DNA of 64,000 bases from Firm-04 sp045596625 (GTDB lineage Bacteria; Bacillota; Clostridia; Oscillospirales; Ruminococcaceae). The notes under the pieces were generated by a model. That model worked only from the letters and a program-made list of their open reading frames with translations. It was not told the origin of the DNA and ran no database searches. Numbering within the stretch: the first letter of the stretch is position 1; each line of letters opens with the position of its first letter. The position numbers and the translations under genes are program-made. The stretch is from NCBI GenBank assembly GCA_045596625.1, contig JAZOCU010000054.1, positions 248,001-312,000 on the forward strand, read 5' to 3'. This document shows positions 36,101-45,603 of this stretch, piece after piece.

Positions 36101-37390
36101 ATGCAAACAATTTGTATCCGATCTGTTCGTGCGGTGGATGCCGTGCGGGATGAACGCTGCGATATTTTGCTTGAAAACGGCAAGATTTCGCAAGTGGCAG
36201 CCAAGCTCCATGTTGATGCTGATATCAACATCGATGGCACCTCTTTGACCGCACTGCCCGGATTGTTTGATATGCATGTGCATTTCCGTGACCCGGGTCA
36301 GACCCACAAGGAGGATCTGCAAAGTGGTGTCGCTGCCGCACTGGCAGGCGGTGTCACAGGTGTGCTTTGTATGCCCAATACAACACCACCTATGGATGAT
36401 CCTGCTTTGCTGAGAGATTTTCTGGAGCGTGCGAAACAAAGCGGCATCACCGTTTTGCAGGCAGGCTGTCTGACAAAAGGAATGCAAGGCAAAGCACTTG
36501 CCGATTATACTTCGCTGCATGATGCAGGTGCAGCTGCACTTTCCGATGACGGCAGACCCGTTGCTGATGATGCGCTCATGGAAGCTGCCATGTGCAAGGC
36601 GGCAGCACTGGGAATTCCTGTAGTTTCTCATTGCGAGGATCTTTCGATCATTGACGGCGGCATTATCAACGCAGGCGATATTGCCCGACAATTGGGCGTC
36701 AAGGGTATGGATCGCCGTTCTGAAGACAGCATTACCGCCCGTGAGCTTTCTATCGCCAAAAAAACCGGCTCCCCCATTCATATCTGCCATGTAAGCACAA
36801 AAGGCAGCGTGGAGCTAATCCGAAAGGCGAAGGCAGAAGGTGTTCCTGCAACCTGCGAAACCGCGCCGCATTACTTTATGCTGACCGAAGAAAAGCTCCT
36901 CGCTCGTGATGCGGATTATCGTATGAATCCGCCACTGCGTACGCAAGAGGACAAAGAAGCCATCATAGAAGGCATCCTCGATGGCACCATCGACTGTATC
37001 ATTACCGATCATGCACCGCATACGCCACAGGAAAAGGCGGATTTTGAGACCGCTCCGAACGGCATTGTCGGTCTGGAAACCTCTCTCGCCGCCACATTGA
37101 CAGCACTCTACCATACCAACCGACTGACACTGCAGCAGATCGTACAGCTGATGTGTGTCAATCCCCGCACCATTCTGCATTTGCAAGCCCCTGCCATCAC
37201 CAAGGGTGCCGATGCCGATCTGGTGCTGGTGGATACCCAAAAACAATGGACTGTGGATCCAATGCGTCTGCATTCCAAATCCCGCAACACCGCATTTAAG
37301 GGCATGACACTGACAGGCAAGCCTGTGCTGACGATTTCCGGCGGCATCATTCGCTATCGGGATGAAGCCATTGCCGGCATAACATACTGA
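36101..37390 (+). CDS. pyrC: Dihydroorotase
   Basis: 429 residues. The amidohydrolase metal motif DMHVHFRDPGQTHKED is present, with metal-site His residues in VVSHCEDL and HICHVST, the Asp in TDHAPHT, and the late LVDTQKQW segment. This is the class I (PyrC, Bacillus-type) enzyme closing carbamoyl-aspartate to dihydroorotate in pyrimidine synthesis. No other pyr genes are in view. GAGGTG precedes the start. Confidence 0.95.
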   Translation: MQTICIRSVRAVDAVRDERCDILLENGKISQVAAKLHVDADINIDGTSLTALPGLFDMHVHFRDPGQTHKEDLQSGVAAALAGGVTGVLCMPNTTPPMDDPALLRDFLERAKQSGITVLQAGCLTKGMQGKALADYTSLHDAGAAALSDDGRPVADDALMEAAMCKAAALGIPVVSHCEDLSIIDGGIINAGDIARQLGVKGMDRRSEDSITARELSIAKKTGSPIHICHVSTKGSVELIRKAKAEGVPATCETAPHYFMLTEEKLLARDADYRMNPPLRTQEDKEAIIEGILDGTIDCIITDHAPHTPQEKADFETAPNGIVGLETSLAATLTALYHTNRLTLQQIVQLMCVNPRTILHLQAPAITKGADADLVLVDTQKQWTVDPMRLHSKSRNTAFKGMTLTGKPVLTISGGIIRYRDEAIAGITY

Positions 37391-37412
37391 TTTGCAGAAG
37401 GGAGTATTCATC

Positions 37413-37889
37413 ATGAAAGAAATTTTACAGCTTTTGAAGCAAAATGCTCGGCTAAGCAATGCAGAGCTTGCCGCTATGACCAATCGGACTGAAGATGAAG
37501 TAGCACGGATGATCGAAAAAATGGAACATGACGGCATCATCCGTGGTTACAGTGTGATCGTAGATGATGAGCTTGCCGATCAGGATACGGTCAGCGCTTA
37601 TATCGAGCTGAAGGTAACACCCAAGCCCGATTGCGGCTTTGAGGAGATCGCACGTATCATCACGGCCTATCCGGAAGTGGATTCTGTGACCCTGATGTCC
37701 GGCGGCTATGATCTCGGACTCACAGTAAAGGGCTCCAACCTGCGTGATATTGCTGCTTTTGTAGCGCAGCGGCTTTCTGCTCTGGATGGTGTGCTCTCAA
37801 CTGCGACCCACTTCGTTTTGAAGCATTATAAAGAAAAAGGCATTCTGATCATTGAAGAGCCGGATGATGAGAGGAGCGTTGTTTCGTGA
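37413..37889 (+). CDS. Lrp/AsnC-family transcriptional regulator
   Basis: 158 residues from the ATG at 37413 (AAGGGAG upstream). The N-terminal winged-helix (LKQNARLSNAELAAMTNRTEDEV) is followed by a RAM ligand-binding domain (TAYPEVDSVTLMSGGYDLGL). The stop overlaps the GTG of the aminotransferase gene (GTGA), indicating coupling. This Lrp-aminotransferase pair suggests that the regulator responds to the amino acid the enzyme handles. Confidence 0.93.
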   Translation: MKEILQLLKQNARLSNAELAAMTNRTEDEVARMIEKMEHDGIIRGYSVIVDDELADQDTVSAYIELKVTPKPDCGFEEIARIITAYPEVDSVTLMSGGYDLGLTVKGSNLRDIAAFVAQRLSALDGVLSTATHFVLKHYKEKGILIIEEPDDERSVVS

Positions 37890-39076
37890 TCTCATACGAC
37901 CAGATTCTCTCCCAACGTGTCATGGAAATCAAGCCCTCCGGCATCCGCCGCTTTTTCGATCTGGCAGAAACCATGGAGGGCGTCATCTCTCTGGGTGTCG
38001 GTGAACCGGATTTCCGTACCCCATGGACGATTCGATCCGCCGCTATCAATACCTTGGAACGGCAAGCCATCATTTATGGCGGCAATGCCGGTCTGCTGCA
38101 GCTTCGGCATGAAATCGCCCGATTTATGGAACGCCGTCATCAGCTTTCCTATGATCCGGATCATGAAGTTATTGTAACCGTGGGCGGCTCTGAGGCAGTC
38201 GATCTGACCTTCCGTTCTCTGCTGAATCCCGGCGATGAGGTGCTCATTACGGAGCCTTGCTTTGTCTGCTATGCACCGCTGGTCTCTATGGCAGACGGTA
38301 TTCCCGTGCCGCTGCCAACACATCACGAAGATGAATTTCGTCTGACTGCCGATACACTCAACGCTGCTTTGAAAGCACATCCCAATGCCAAGCTGCTGGT
38401 GCTTTCCTATCCCAACAATCCCACCGGCGCTATTATGACCGAAGCAGATTATCGCCCGTTAGTCGAGCTGATCCGTGAAACCAATATGATGGTGCTCTCC
38501 GATGAAATCTATTCGGAGCTGACCTATGGGACAAAGCATTGTTCCATTGCCACATTGGAAGGTATGCAGGAACGTACCGTTGTGGTCAATGGATTCTCAA
38601 AAGCATTTGCTATGACCGGCTGGCGTCTTGGCTGGATGGCAGGTCCCGCGCCGATTATCCAGCAGGCATTAAAGATCCATCAATACGGTATCATGTGTGC
38701 GCCGATGATCAGTCAGCGCGCTGCCATTGAGGCACTGACCAACTGTGATAACGAAGTTGAACGCATGGCAGAGGAATATGATCATCGCCGCCGCTATATG
38801 CTTCGTCGTTTCCAAGAAATGGGCCTGACCTGTTTCCCACCTGCCGGTGCATTCTATCTGTTCCCCTGCATTGCATCGACCGGCATGGATGCGGAAACCT
38901 TCTGCGAGACCCTTCTGATGGAAGAAAAGGTTGCCGTAGTACCCGGCACGGCATTCGGTGACAGCGGCAAGGATCATGTGCGGATCTCTTATGCCTATTC
39001 CTTAAAGCATCTGACCGAAGCTGCCGACCGCATGGAACGCTTTATCAAACGCCACAATACACAAAAGCAGGAGTGA
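37886..39076 (+). CDS. Class I PLP-dependent aminotransferase
   Basis: 396 residues, GTG start overlapping the regulator's stop. Fold-type I motifs: the N-terminal ISLGVGEPDF, SYPNNPTGA, the PLP-binding Lys in NGFSKAFAMTGWRLGW, and the late VRISYAYS with the carboxylate-binding Arg. It is like the AspC/PatA-type enzymes of Clostridia. The amino-acid specificity is not set by these motifs. It is co-translated with an Lrp-type regulator. Confidence 0.92.
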   Translation: MISYDQILSQRVMEIKPSGIRRFFDLAETMEGVISLGVGEPDFRTPWTIRSAAINTLERQAIIYGGNAGLLQLRHEIARFMERRHQLSYDPDHEVIVTVGGSEAVDLTFRSLLNPGDEVLITEPCFVCYAPLVSMADGIPVPLPTHHEDEFRLTADTLNAALKAHPNAKLLVLSYPNNPTGAIMTEADYRPLVELIRETNMMVLSDEIYSELTYGTKHCSIATLEGMQERTVVVNGFSKAFAMTGWRLGWMAGPAPIIQQALKIHQYGIMCAPMISQRAAIEALTNCDNEVERMAEEYDHRRRYMLRRFQEMGLTCFPPAGAFYLFPCIASTGMDAETFCETLLMEEKVAVVPGTAFGDSGKDHVRISYAYSLKHLTEAADRMERFIKRHNTQKQE

Positions 39077-39083
39077 TCATCCA

Positions 39084-39995
39084 ATGAATGCCGATACGCT
39101 GATTTTGAAAGCACCTGCAAAAGTGAATCTTTCGCTGGATATTACAGGCAGACGCACGGATGGATATCATACGCTGCGCAGTATATTCCAGACTATTTCC
39201 GTATATGATACCCTGACAATACGAAAAACAGAAGCTGACACTCCGTTTTCTCTGCAATGCAATGTAGAAGGAATTCCTTGTGATGCCCGTAATCTGGTAA
39301 CAAAAGCTGCCATGGCACTGCTGGGAGATACACCCTGCGGTATCACTATGTATCTGGAAAAACAGATCCCCTCGCAGGCAGGTATGGGCGGCGGCAGCGC
39401 CGATTGTGCAGCTGCATTGCTTGGACTGCGTGCACTGCTTGCACTCCCTATATCAGATGCACAGCTGCACACCATTGCAGCAAAGCTTGGTGCAGATGTC
39501 CCGTTCTTTTTAATGGGCGGTACGGTTCTTGCAGAAGGAATCGGAGAGCAATTGACACCGCTTGCTGCTCCGCCTACACGGCTCCTTGTGCTGGCAAAGG
39601 GGATGGAAGGGGTTTCGACACCCCAAGCGTATCAGCGCATCGATCACCTTTCCAAACCGCCAAAGCCTGCCACCGACGCCGTCTTAGAACAGCTTTATCA
39701 AACGCCTTCGGATCTGTTTGCTGTTTGCAGCAACGCCTTCGACGCAGTAACCGATCTGGAAGAAATCCAACAGATCCGTACCATTATGCAGCGACATCAC
39801 GGAAACCCTGTGCTTTCCGGCAGCGGTGCAGCAGTCTTTTGCGGATTTGATTCCCATGAACAAGCCCTTTCCTGCGCTGAAGCACTGCGCAATGCCAAGC
39901 TGCCCTTTGTGACAGTCTGCCAAACGGTGCCGCATGGTATTTTGCAGATCACCGAATCCGGAGAAAGTCCTCTTGGAATTGCAAAGATCCACTGA
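39084..39995 (+). CDS. ispE: 4-diphosphocytidyl-2-C-methyl-D-erythritol kinase
   Basis: 303 residues. GHMP-kinase motifs: APAKVNLSLDITGRRTDGYH, the ATP loop QAGMGGGSADCAAAL and the late LSGSGAAVF. It phosphorylates CDP-methylerythritol in the MEP isoprenoid pathway, so this organism makes isoprenoids by that route. It closes the plus-strand run before the terminator at 39999. Confidence 0.95.
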   Translation: MNADTLILKAPAKVNLSLDITGRRTDGYHTLRSIFQTISVYDTLTIRKTEADTPFSLQCNVEGIPCDARNLVTKAAMALLGDTPCGITMYLEKQIPSQAGMGGGSADCAAALLGLRALLALPISDAQLHTIAAKLGADVPFFLMGGTVLAEGIGEQLTPLAAPPTRLLVLAKGMEGVSTPQAYQRIDHLSKPPKPATDAVLEQLYQTPSDLFAVCSNAFDAVTDLEEIQQIRTIMQRHHGNPVLSGSGAAVFCGFDSHEQALSCAEALRNAKLPFVTVCQTVPHGILQITESGESPLGIAKIH

Positions 39996-39998
39996 TAC

Positions 39999-40040
39999 AA
40001 AACCGCATCCGATATCAGAAACGATATCAGATGCGGTTTT
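39999..40040. terminator. Bidirectional terminator between ispE and ricT
   Basis: AAAACCGCATC with GATATC pairs with GATATC and GATGCGGTTTT around a 6-base loop. T-runs occur on both strands. It serves the converging ispE and ricT operons. Confidence 0.9.
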
Positions 40041-40052
40041 GCTGTTCTCATA

Positions 40053-41288
40053 TTATCCCTGACCTTCGCCCTGCTGGCGAGGCGGTCTGGGTGTTCTCGG
40101 CTTGTGCGGACGGTAATGATTCCGCTTGTTATTGCCATTGCCACCGTTATTGTGATTCGGATTGGCATCCTCAGTACGTTTTGCGCCATTCTGTGCAGAC
40201 TGTTTCTCAGGCTGCTTATCACTGCGATTACCGCCGCCATGCCCTCGATAATGATGCTTGCGCTGCGGTCTGGATGCAGCAGTGTTTTGCCCTTCCTCGG
40301 TTTGCGCTGCCGGCTTGGGATTTGTTTTCTCTCCGAATTCAGAGCGCAGAACCGATGGCTGCGGTGTGGATTCTTCCACAGAAACAGGTTTTGGCACCTC
40401 CGCAGGTTTGGGTGACGGACCGGGAGCAGGCTCGCGTTTTTCCCGCAGATCCTCTTTTGTCATACGACGGCTCAGATCCTGCAAACGCTCTACTTCCGTA
40501 TAATCCACTGTAATGGGGAGCTCAGAATTTTCCGGCTTCACACGCAGCTTTCCGCTAACCAGATTCGCTTCCATAACATATGCGCGCACAGGCAGATCTC
40601 CGGGCAGTATCACCGTAGAACCTACCTTGGGAATAAACTTCATCAGCTCTTCATAAACAGGACTTTCATAACGCAGACAGCACATCAGTCTGCCGCAGGC
40701 ACCGGAAATTTTCGTAGGATTCAGTGCAAGGCCTTGCTCTTTTGCCATTTTAATAGTGATAGGCTGGAAATCGGTCAGATATCCCTTGCAGCAGAATTCT
40801 CTGCCACAGATACCAAGACCGCCGAGAAGCTTTGCTTCATCCCGATCGCCGATCTGCCGCAGCTCAATACGCACATGAAATGCCGAAGCAAGATCCTTTA
40901 CCAGCTCACGAAAATCCACGCGGGATTCGGCTGTGAAATAAAAGATCAGCTTATTGCTGTCAAAGCCGCACTCCACATCTACCAGATTCATCGGCAGATC
41001 TCTTGCTGCGATCCGGTCCGTACAAACACGAAATGCTTCTGCCATATAGCGTTTATTACGTTCCAGAATTTCCATATCCTCCGCTGTTGCCAAACGCAGA
41101 ATCGGTTTCAGCGGCACGCTGAGCGATTCATCCGGCACCTCATGCCGCCGTACAGCGACCATACCGCATTCGGGGCCTCTGGCAGTCTCCACGACTACAT
41201 AGCTGCCCTCAGGCGGCGAAAACGGGCCCGGCGCAAAAGAATACACCTTGCCGCCGCTTTTGAATTTGACTCCAATGATTTCAGTCAT
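40053..41288 (-). CDS. ricT: PSP1-domain protein RicT/YaaT
   Basis: 411 residues. The PSP1 domain (~1-260) carries the cysteine-rich GREFCCKGYL and GACGRLMCCLRYESP that bind Fe-S clusters in the RicAFT complex of Bacillus, which aids RNase Y in RNA maturation. A ~130-residue C-terminal extension is basic and low complexity (His/Arg/Asn/Pro-rich, ending RTPRPPRQQGEGQG), longer than in Bacillus, and could bind RNA. It is last in the darA-holB-ricT operon. Confidence 0.93.
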   Translation of the reverse strand: MTEIIGVKFKSGGKVYSFAPGPFSPPEGSYVVVETARGPECGMVAVRRHEVPDESLSVPLKPILRLATAEDMEILERNKRYMAEAFRVCTDRIAARDLPMNLVDVECGFDSNKLIFYFTAESRVDFRELVKDLASAFHVRIELRQIGDRDEAKLLGGLGICGREFCCKGYLTDFQPITIKMAKEQGLALNPTKISGACGRLMCCLRYESPVYEELMKFIPKVGSTVILPGDLPVRAYVMEANLVSGKLRVKPENSELPITVDYTEVERLQDLSRRMTKEDLREKREPAPGPSPKPAEVPKPVSVEESTPQPSVLRSEFGEKTNPKPAAQTEEGQNTAASRPQRKHHYRGHGGGNRSDKQPEKQSAQNGAKRTEDANPNHNNGGNGNNKRNHYRPHKPRTPRPPRQQGEGQG

Positions 41289-41322
41289 AGTATACCATCC
41301 AAATATCTAATTTTGCAGGATC

Positions 41323-42303
41323 TCAGCATCGCATCAGCGCTGCACAAAGTGCTGTTGCAGAAAGCACAGTGCCCACATTTCCATCCAGATCCGCCAAAGC
41401 CTCCTGAATGGCACCATGCATTTTGGCAGTGCGCGTGGGCGTCATCTCTGCCGAAAGCGCCTCTGCACCCATACGATCGCAGCCTAAGCGATCAAAGCTG
41501 CCTTCCAAATTCAAAAGAGCAGCATCCCGAATCTGTGCATCCAGCATTAGCAGTACCTGCCGATACCGATCCCGATCACCGGCAGCCACCGTCAGACAAC
41601 GCAGCATCTGATATTCATCTCTTGCTGCAATGGCGTGGGTGCATTCAGCAGCAAGCTCGGTCGCCTGCCGTACTGCTTCGTCCTCCAAAAAGGAGAGGCA
41701 TTTTCCGATGTTTCCGTCATAGCGAGAAACTGCTTGCTGCACCTCCTGCTCCGCATAGCCACGGCGCAAAAGTGCCTCGGCACATTCGCCTTTGGATACA
41801 GGGAACACTGCCTTTACCGTGATACGAGAAAGCAATGTCGGCAGCAGAATGCCGGGAGTTTGTGCGGTAAAAACAAAACAAGCCGAAGGCGGTGGTTCTT
41901 CTACCGATTTGAGCAGCGCATTCTGTGCCTGTACACTCATGCCATCAGCATCGAGAAAGCAGAAGATCCGTTTTTCCCCATTGTTGGGCAGCACAGCAGC
42001 TTCCTTACGGATTCTGCGAACCGTTTCCACAGAAAATCCCATGCGCTTACCGGAATGCTCTGCTTCCAACAAATCGGGATGTGCCTGCTCTGCGATCAGT
42101 CGGCAAGCCCGGCATTCTCCGCAGGGAGCTGTTGCAGGATGCTCACAAAGCGTCAGCATCGCAAACCATCGGGCAATGGTTTTTTTGCCGCAGCCCGGCT
42201 CACCATGCAGCAGCAGTGCATGGGGCAGGTGATAATTTCGGCACATGGTGCGAAGCTCCTGCAGCAAAGCACCGTTGCCGACAACATATGGCAGACGGCT
42301 CAC
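41323..42303 (-). CDS. holB: DNA polymerase III delta' subunit
   Basis: 326 residues. AAA+ clamp-loader subunit: P-loop-like LLHGEPGCGKKTIA, zinc-binding cysteines (CEHPATAPCGECRAC) and the sensor region LLKSVEEPPPSACFVF. Its start overlaps the darA stop by 4 bases. It stands in the same position relative to darA and ricT as in Bacillus. Confidence 0.93.
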   Translation of the reverse strand: MSRLPYVVGNGALLQELRTMCRNYHLPHALLLHGEPGCGKKTIARWFAMLTLCEHPATAPCGECRACRLIAEQAHPDLLEAEHSGKRMGFSVETVRRIRKEAAVLPNNGEKRIFCFLDADGMSVQAQNALLKSVEEPPPSACFVFTAQTPGILLPTLLSRITVKAVFPVSKGECAEALLRRGYAEQEVQQAVSRYDGNIGKCLSFLEDEAVRQATELAAECTHAIAARDEYQMLRCLTVAAGDRDRYRQVLLMLDAQIRDAALLNLEGSFDRLGCDRMGAEALSAEMTPTRTAKMHGAIQEALADLDGNVGTVLSATALCAALMRC

Positions 42304-42632
42304 AGTTTTTCAAACCGCTCAATATTCGTAACAAAAATCGTAGCACCGCCCACAGATACCTCCAGCGGCAAAGCAGAGACTTCGCCGGCAGAACCTGTGC
42401 CGTAAGTCGGTGTCGAAGGAACAAACTGCTTGCGATGATGGCATTTCCGCTGCACAACAGCAATGACTTCATCGACCTGTGTATCATCTACACAAATCAA
42501 AAATGTTGTATTGCCTGCGCTGAGAAAGCTGCCGGAAGATGCAAGCTTTGTGGCGCGAAATCCATGCTTGGAAAGCGATTTGGATACCGCTGCACTATCA
42601 TCTCCGTTTACAACTGCAAAAATCAGTTTCAT
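42300..42632 (-). CDS. darA: Cyclic-di-AMP receptor DarA/PstA
   Basis: 110 residues, PII-like fold: MKLIFAVVNGDDS, LASSGSFLSAGNTTFLI and the late GGATIFV. This family binds cyclic-di-AMP in Firmicutes. Although small, the gene sits exactly where yaaQ (darA) sits in Bacillus, upstream of holB and ricT, which backs the assignment. A tmk gene and yaaR are not present between the neighbours. Confidence 0.92.
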   Translation of the reverse strand: MKLIFAVVNGDDSAAVSKSLSKHGFRATKLASSGSFLSAGNTTFLICVDDTQVDEVIAVVQRKCHHRKQFVPSTPTYGTGSAGEVSALPLEVSVGGATIFVTNIERFEKL

Positions 42633-42705
42633 AAATCAGAATCCCTGTCCTTTCTTCTCTATTCTGTTCCGTAAATCTTATAAAAAGGAGATTCCCTTTT
42701 TCTTT

Positions 42706-44034
42706 TTATGTTGATGCTTTGACAACTGCGATCTCACGGATGCCATAACGCTCCAACAGCGCAGCGGCAGTCGTATCCAGTTGTTCGCCGCAGATCACAA
42801 CAGGTACTGCCGGCGGACATGGCGGTTGCGTCATCGCACAGATCCTGCCGATGCATTTACTGACAGGAACTTGTTCCGATGGCCGCAATGCAGCTTCTCT
42901 TGGTGTCATTTCCGCATAAAGCAGCGGCGCCTTTGCGGGCTGCCGATCGATCTGTGTACGGGGCAGCGTACAGGCACACAACACCTGCTCCAGCCGATCC
43001 AAATCGGAAAGCGGTGTGCAGGGAGAACAAAGCAGCACTACATAATCCTCATCGGCATATTCATACATCACACCATTTTCCATCAGCCATTGTGCCAATG
43101 CAGTGCCGGATAATCCGGAGCTTGCCGCATGAATGCAGATATGGAATGGATCACCCTCGGATATTCTGAAATCGGATCTCAGCTTCTTCCGCAGACGATG
43201 GAGACGCTGTGCCACAGAAAACACATCATGTCGTACCCGATTGGCAAGATACCGATTGCACAGATCCATGGAAGCAAGGATCAGATACGAAGGACTGGTC
43301 GATCCGAACATTGCCATTGCGCTGCGCAATGCAGCTGCATCCTTCGCATCTTTACAATGCAGACAAGCTGCTCCCGTAAGCGCCGGCAGAAATTTATGAT
43401 ATGAATCACAACAAAAATCAGCGCCAAGCGCAATCGGATGCAGACTTTGCGGGAAAAATGCCAGATGTGCACCATGAGCATTATCCACCAGCAGTCTTGC
43501 GCCTGCTCTCCGGCAGATCTTTGCAATTGCCTCTATATCTGCCACACCACCCAGATAATCGGGGGTAGTCAGATAAACACAAGCGGGCTTGGGACTGTTC
43601 GCAAGTGCATATTGTACTGCCTGCGGCGAAATCACACCGGAAAGCAATGCGCCATCCCGTGCATACATCCATCGAATCGGCAAATCCAGAAGAATACAAG
43701 CATTGAGAAACGAACGATGGGCATTTCTGCCGGCAAGAATGGTTCTGCCTTCCCGCTTCATCTGCATCAGCATTGCCTGAATACAAAGCGTAGAACCGCC
43801 GGCAGAATACAAGGTTGCTCCTGCGCCAAACAAAGCGGCGGCATTGCGTTCGCTTTCTGCAATGATGCCATCCGCTTCATATAAACTGTCGGCACCGCAG
43901 ATTTCGGTAATATCCAACGGATAAGCTGCGCCCAGCCAGCCTTCCATGCCTTTGCCTTTATGTCCTGGCATGTGCATCCGCAGATTATCCCGATGTACAT
44001 AATCCATCAGATAATCATAAACAGGCGTATTCAC
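42706..44034 (-). CDS. Orn/Lys/Arg decarboxylase-family PLP enzyme (YaaO-like)
   Basis: 442 residues, GTG start at 44034. The N-terminal HMPGHKGKG and the PLP-binding Lys in CDSYHKFLPALTG are the family marks; VDNAHGAHLAFF holds the cofactor Asp. At 442 residues it is the short form, like Bacillus SpeA/YaaO, not the long proteobacterial decarboxylases. It may make a polyamine precursor, but the substrate is not readable. In Bacillus yaaO also precedes tmk-darA, so the arrangement is an old one. Confidence 0.88.
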   Translation of the reverse strand: MNTPVYDYLMDYVHRDNLRMHMPGHKGKGMEGWLGAAYPLDITEICGADSLYEADGIIAESERNAAALFGAGATLYSAGGSTLCIQAMLMQMKREGRTILAGRNAHRSFLNACILLDLPIRWMYARDGALLSGVISPQAVQYALANSPKPACVYLTTPDYLGGVADIEAIAKICRRAGARLLVDNAHGAHLAFFPQSLHPIALGADFCCDSYHKFLPALTGAACLHCKDAKDAAALRSAMAMFGSTSPSYLILASMDLCNRYLANRVRHDVFSVAQRLHRLRKKLRSDFRISEGDPFHICIHAASSGLSGTALAQWLMENGVMYEYADEDYVVLLCSPCTPLSDLDRLEQVLCACTLPRTQIDRQPAKAPLLYAEMTPREAALRPSEQVPVSKCIGRICAMTQPPCPPAVPVVICGEQLDTTAAALLERYGIREIAVVKAST

Positions 44035-44084
44035 GGACTTGCATACCGCCTTTCCTGTGATTGGTTGTAAAAATCCACTCTATC

Positions 44085-44113
44085 AGTATATCATAAAAAC
44101 CGCAATTACGCAA
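44085..44113 (-). promoter_or_regulatory. Promoter of the decarboxylase-darA-holB-ricT operon
   Basis: Minus strand TTGCGT (44108-44113), 17-base spacer ending in extended TGA, TATACT (44085-44090). Start codon about 50 bases downstream. Confidence 0.72.
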
Positions 44114-44197
44114 TAGTTATTTGAAAAAAGTCCTATCTGCCGCAGCGAGAACTCACAAATTCTTACTGATTTTGTCAATTCCCATCCTTATGCAGCA

Positions 44198-45430
44198 TCA
44201 TGCCGAGGAAAAGGGCTTCGGGAAAGCAGGATCCATGCCGCAGCACCGAGGATCCCGCAGCACAATTCCTCGCTGCACAATCTGTTCTCCATAGCGATTC
44301 TTCAGCTTATCGACCGCTGAATCCAGATGCTCCAGACGAAGAACCTGCTCCGGATCCTCCAGCAATGAGCAGCAAAATCCTTCATCAGAGGGGATCAAAT
44401 CGGTAACCGTCACCGTCAATGCGCGTATCGGTTCTGTCTGTATCTCGCAGGAACTGCTTAGGCGGCAAAACAGATCCCAGGCGGTTTCTGCGATCTGCGG
44501 CGCACGTCCCACCGGTTGTGAAAGCTTTTTTTGCATAGAATGACATTCCATGGAAGGAAGACGGATATTCAGCCGGACATTCAATGCTTTTTTCTGTAAC
44601 TGCCGCATTCTTCTTGCAACCTGCTCTGAAAGATGATACAGCATCATCCGCACATCAGCCGAGGATACCAGATCCCGATAGGGTGTGCAGCCGTTGCCGA
44701 TGCTTTTGATCGTATCCGCAGCCGCTTCATCCACAGGACTGCGATCTAAACCGTTGGCAAATCGCCAAAGCTGTTCCCCGTTTTTTCCAAGCCATATCCG
44801 CAGCGTAGCCGGTGCTGTTTGTGCCAACTGCCCGATCGTATCGATATGATAGCGAGCCAGCTTGGCTGTGGTTGCTCGCCCTACAAACAGCAGATCCGAT
44901 ACCGGCAAAGGCCAGATCTTTTCTTTGAAATCCGATTCTTTGATCACAGTAACAGCATCCGGCTTTTTCAGATCACTGCCTAATTTGGCAAAGATCTTGT
45001 TAAAGCTGACGCCCACCGAAACGGTAATGCCGATGGATTCTTTGGCATATGCACAAATTCGCTCGGCAGCCTCTACGCCGCCACAGGGGCATCCGGTCAG
45101 ATCCAGCCAGCATTCATCCAGTCCAAAGGGCTCTACCCGATCTGTTAGCGTATCATAAAACGCACGAAGCTGCTTGGATATTGCAACATACTCCTGAAAA
45201 TGCGGCGGCACAAGGATCAGATCGGGACATTTTTGCTTCGCCTGCCAGATGGCCTCTGCCGTTTTGACTCCGCATCTGGCTGCTTCCGGTGTTTTCGCAA
45301 GAATAATGCCATGTCGATCTTCCACCGAGCCTGCCACTGCAACCGGCTTCCCTTTTAATTCGGGATGATTTCTGCATTCTACCGAAGCATAAAAACTATT
45401 GCAATCGCTATGCAGAATGACGCGCTCCAT
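44198..45430 (-). CDS. dinB: DNA polymerase IV (Y-family)
   Basis: 410 residues. The catalytic-site motifs are LHSDCNSFYASVE near the N-terminus and FGLDECWLDLTG (the usual SIDEAYLD becomes GLDECWLD). An HhH-like PVSDLLFVGRATTAKL region and a little-finger domain follow. It performs translesion synthesis. The promoter is loaded with LexA boxes, so it should be SOS-induced. A beta-clamp-binding motif was not clearly identified at the C-terminus. Confidence 0.93.
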   Translation of the reverse strand: MERVILHSDCNSFYASVECRNHPELKGKPVAVAGSVEDRHGIILAKTPEAARCGVKTAEAIWQAKQKCPDLILVPPHFQEYVAISKQLRAFYDTLTDRVEPFGLDECWLDLTGCPCGGVEAAERICAYAKESIGITVSVGVSFNKIFAKLGSDLKKPDAVTVIKESDFKEKIWPLPVSDLLFVGRATTAKLARYHIDTIGQLAQTAPATLRIWLGKNGEQLWRFANGLDRSPVDEAAADTIKSIGNGCTPYRDLVSSADVRMMLYHLSEQVARRMRQLQKKALNVRLNIRLPSMECHSMQKKLSQPVGRAPQIAETAWDLFCRLSSSCEIQTEPIRALTVTVTDLIPSDEGFCCSLLEDPEQVLRLEHLDSAVDKLKNRYGEQIVQRGIVLRDPRCCGMDPAFPKPFSSA

Positions 45431-45450
45431 AGGTTGCCTCCTCTACAGCA

Positions 45451-45507
45451 GAACGTTTGTTCCGAACATCTGTTCTAATATTATAGCACATATGTTCGCA
45501 TTGTCAA
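45451..45507 (-). promoter_or_regulatory. dinB promoter with two or three LexA boxes
   Basis: Minus strand TTGACA (45502-45507), 16-base spacer, TATAAT (45480-45485). The Gram-positive SOS box GAAC-N4-GTTC occurs at 45451-45462 and 45464-45475, downstream of the -10. A one-mismatch copy (GAACATATGTGC) lies in the spacer at 45486-45497. Together they would block both promoter binding and clearance. Confidence 0.85.
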
Positions 45508-45603
45508 GAGGAAATTCATGGGATGCGGCGATTTTTTCACATATCCGAAATTCCATGGGGTAAAATGCATAGAGAATCAAATAAAAAATGGAGGGCAGTT
45601 TCC

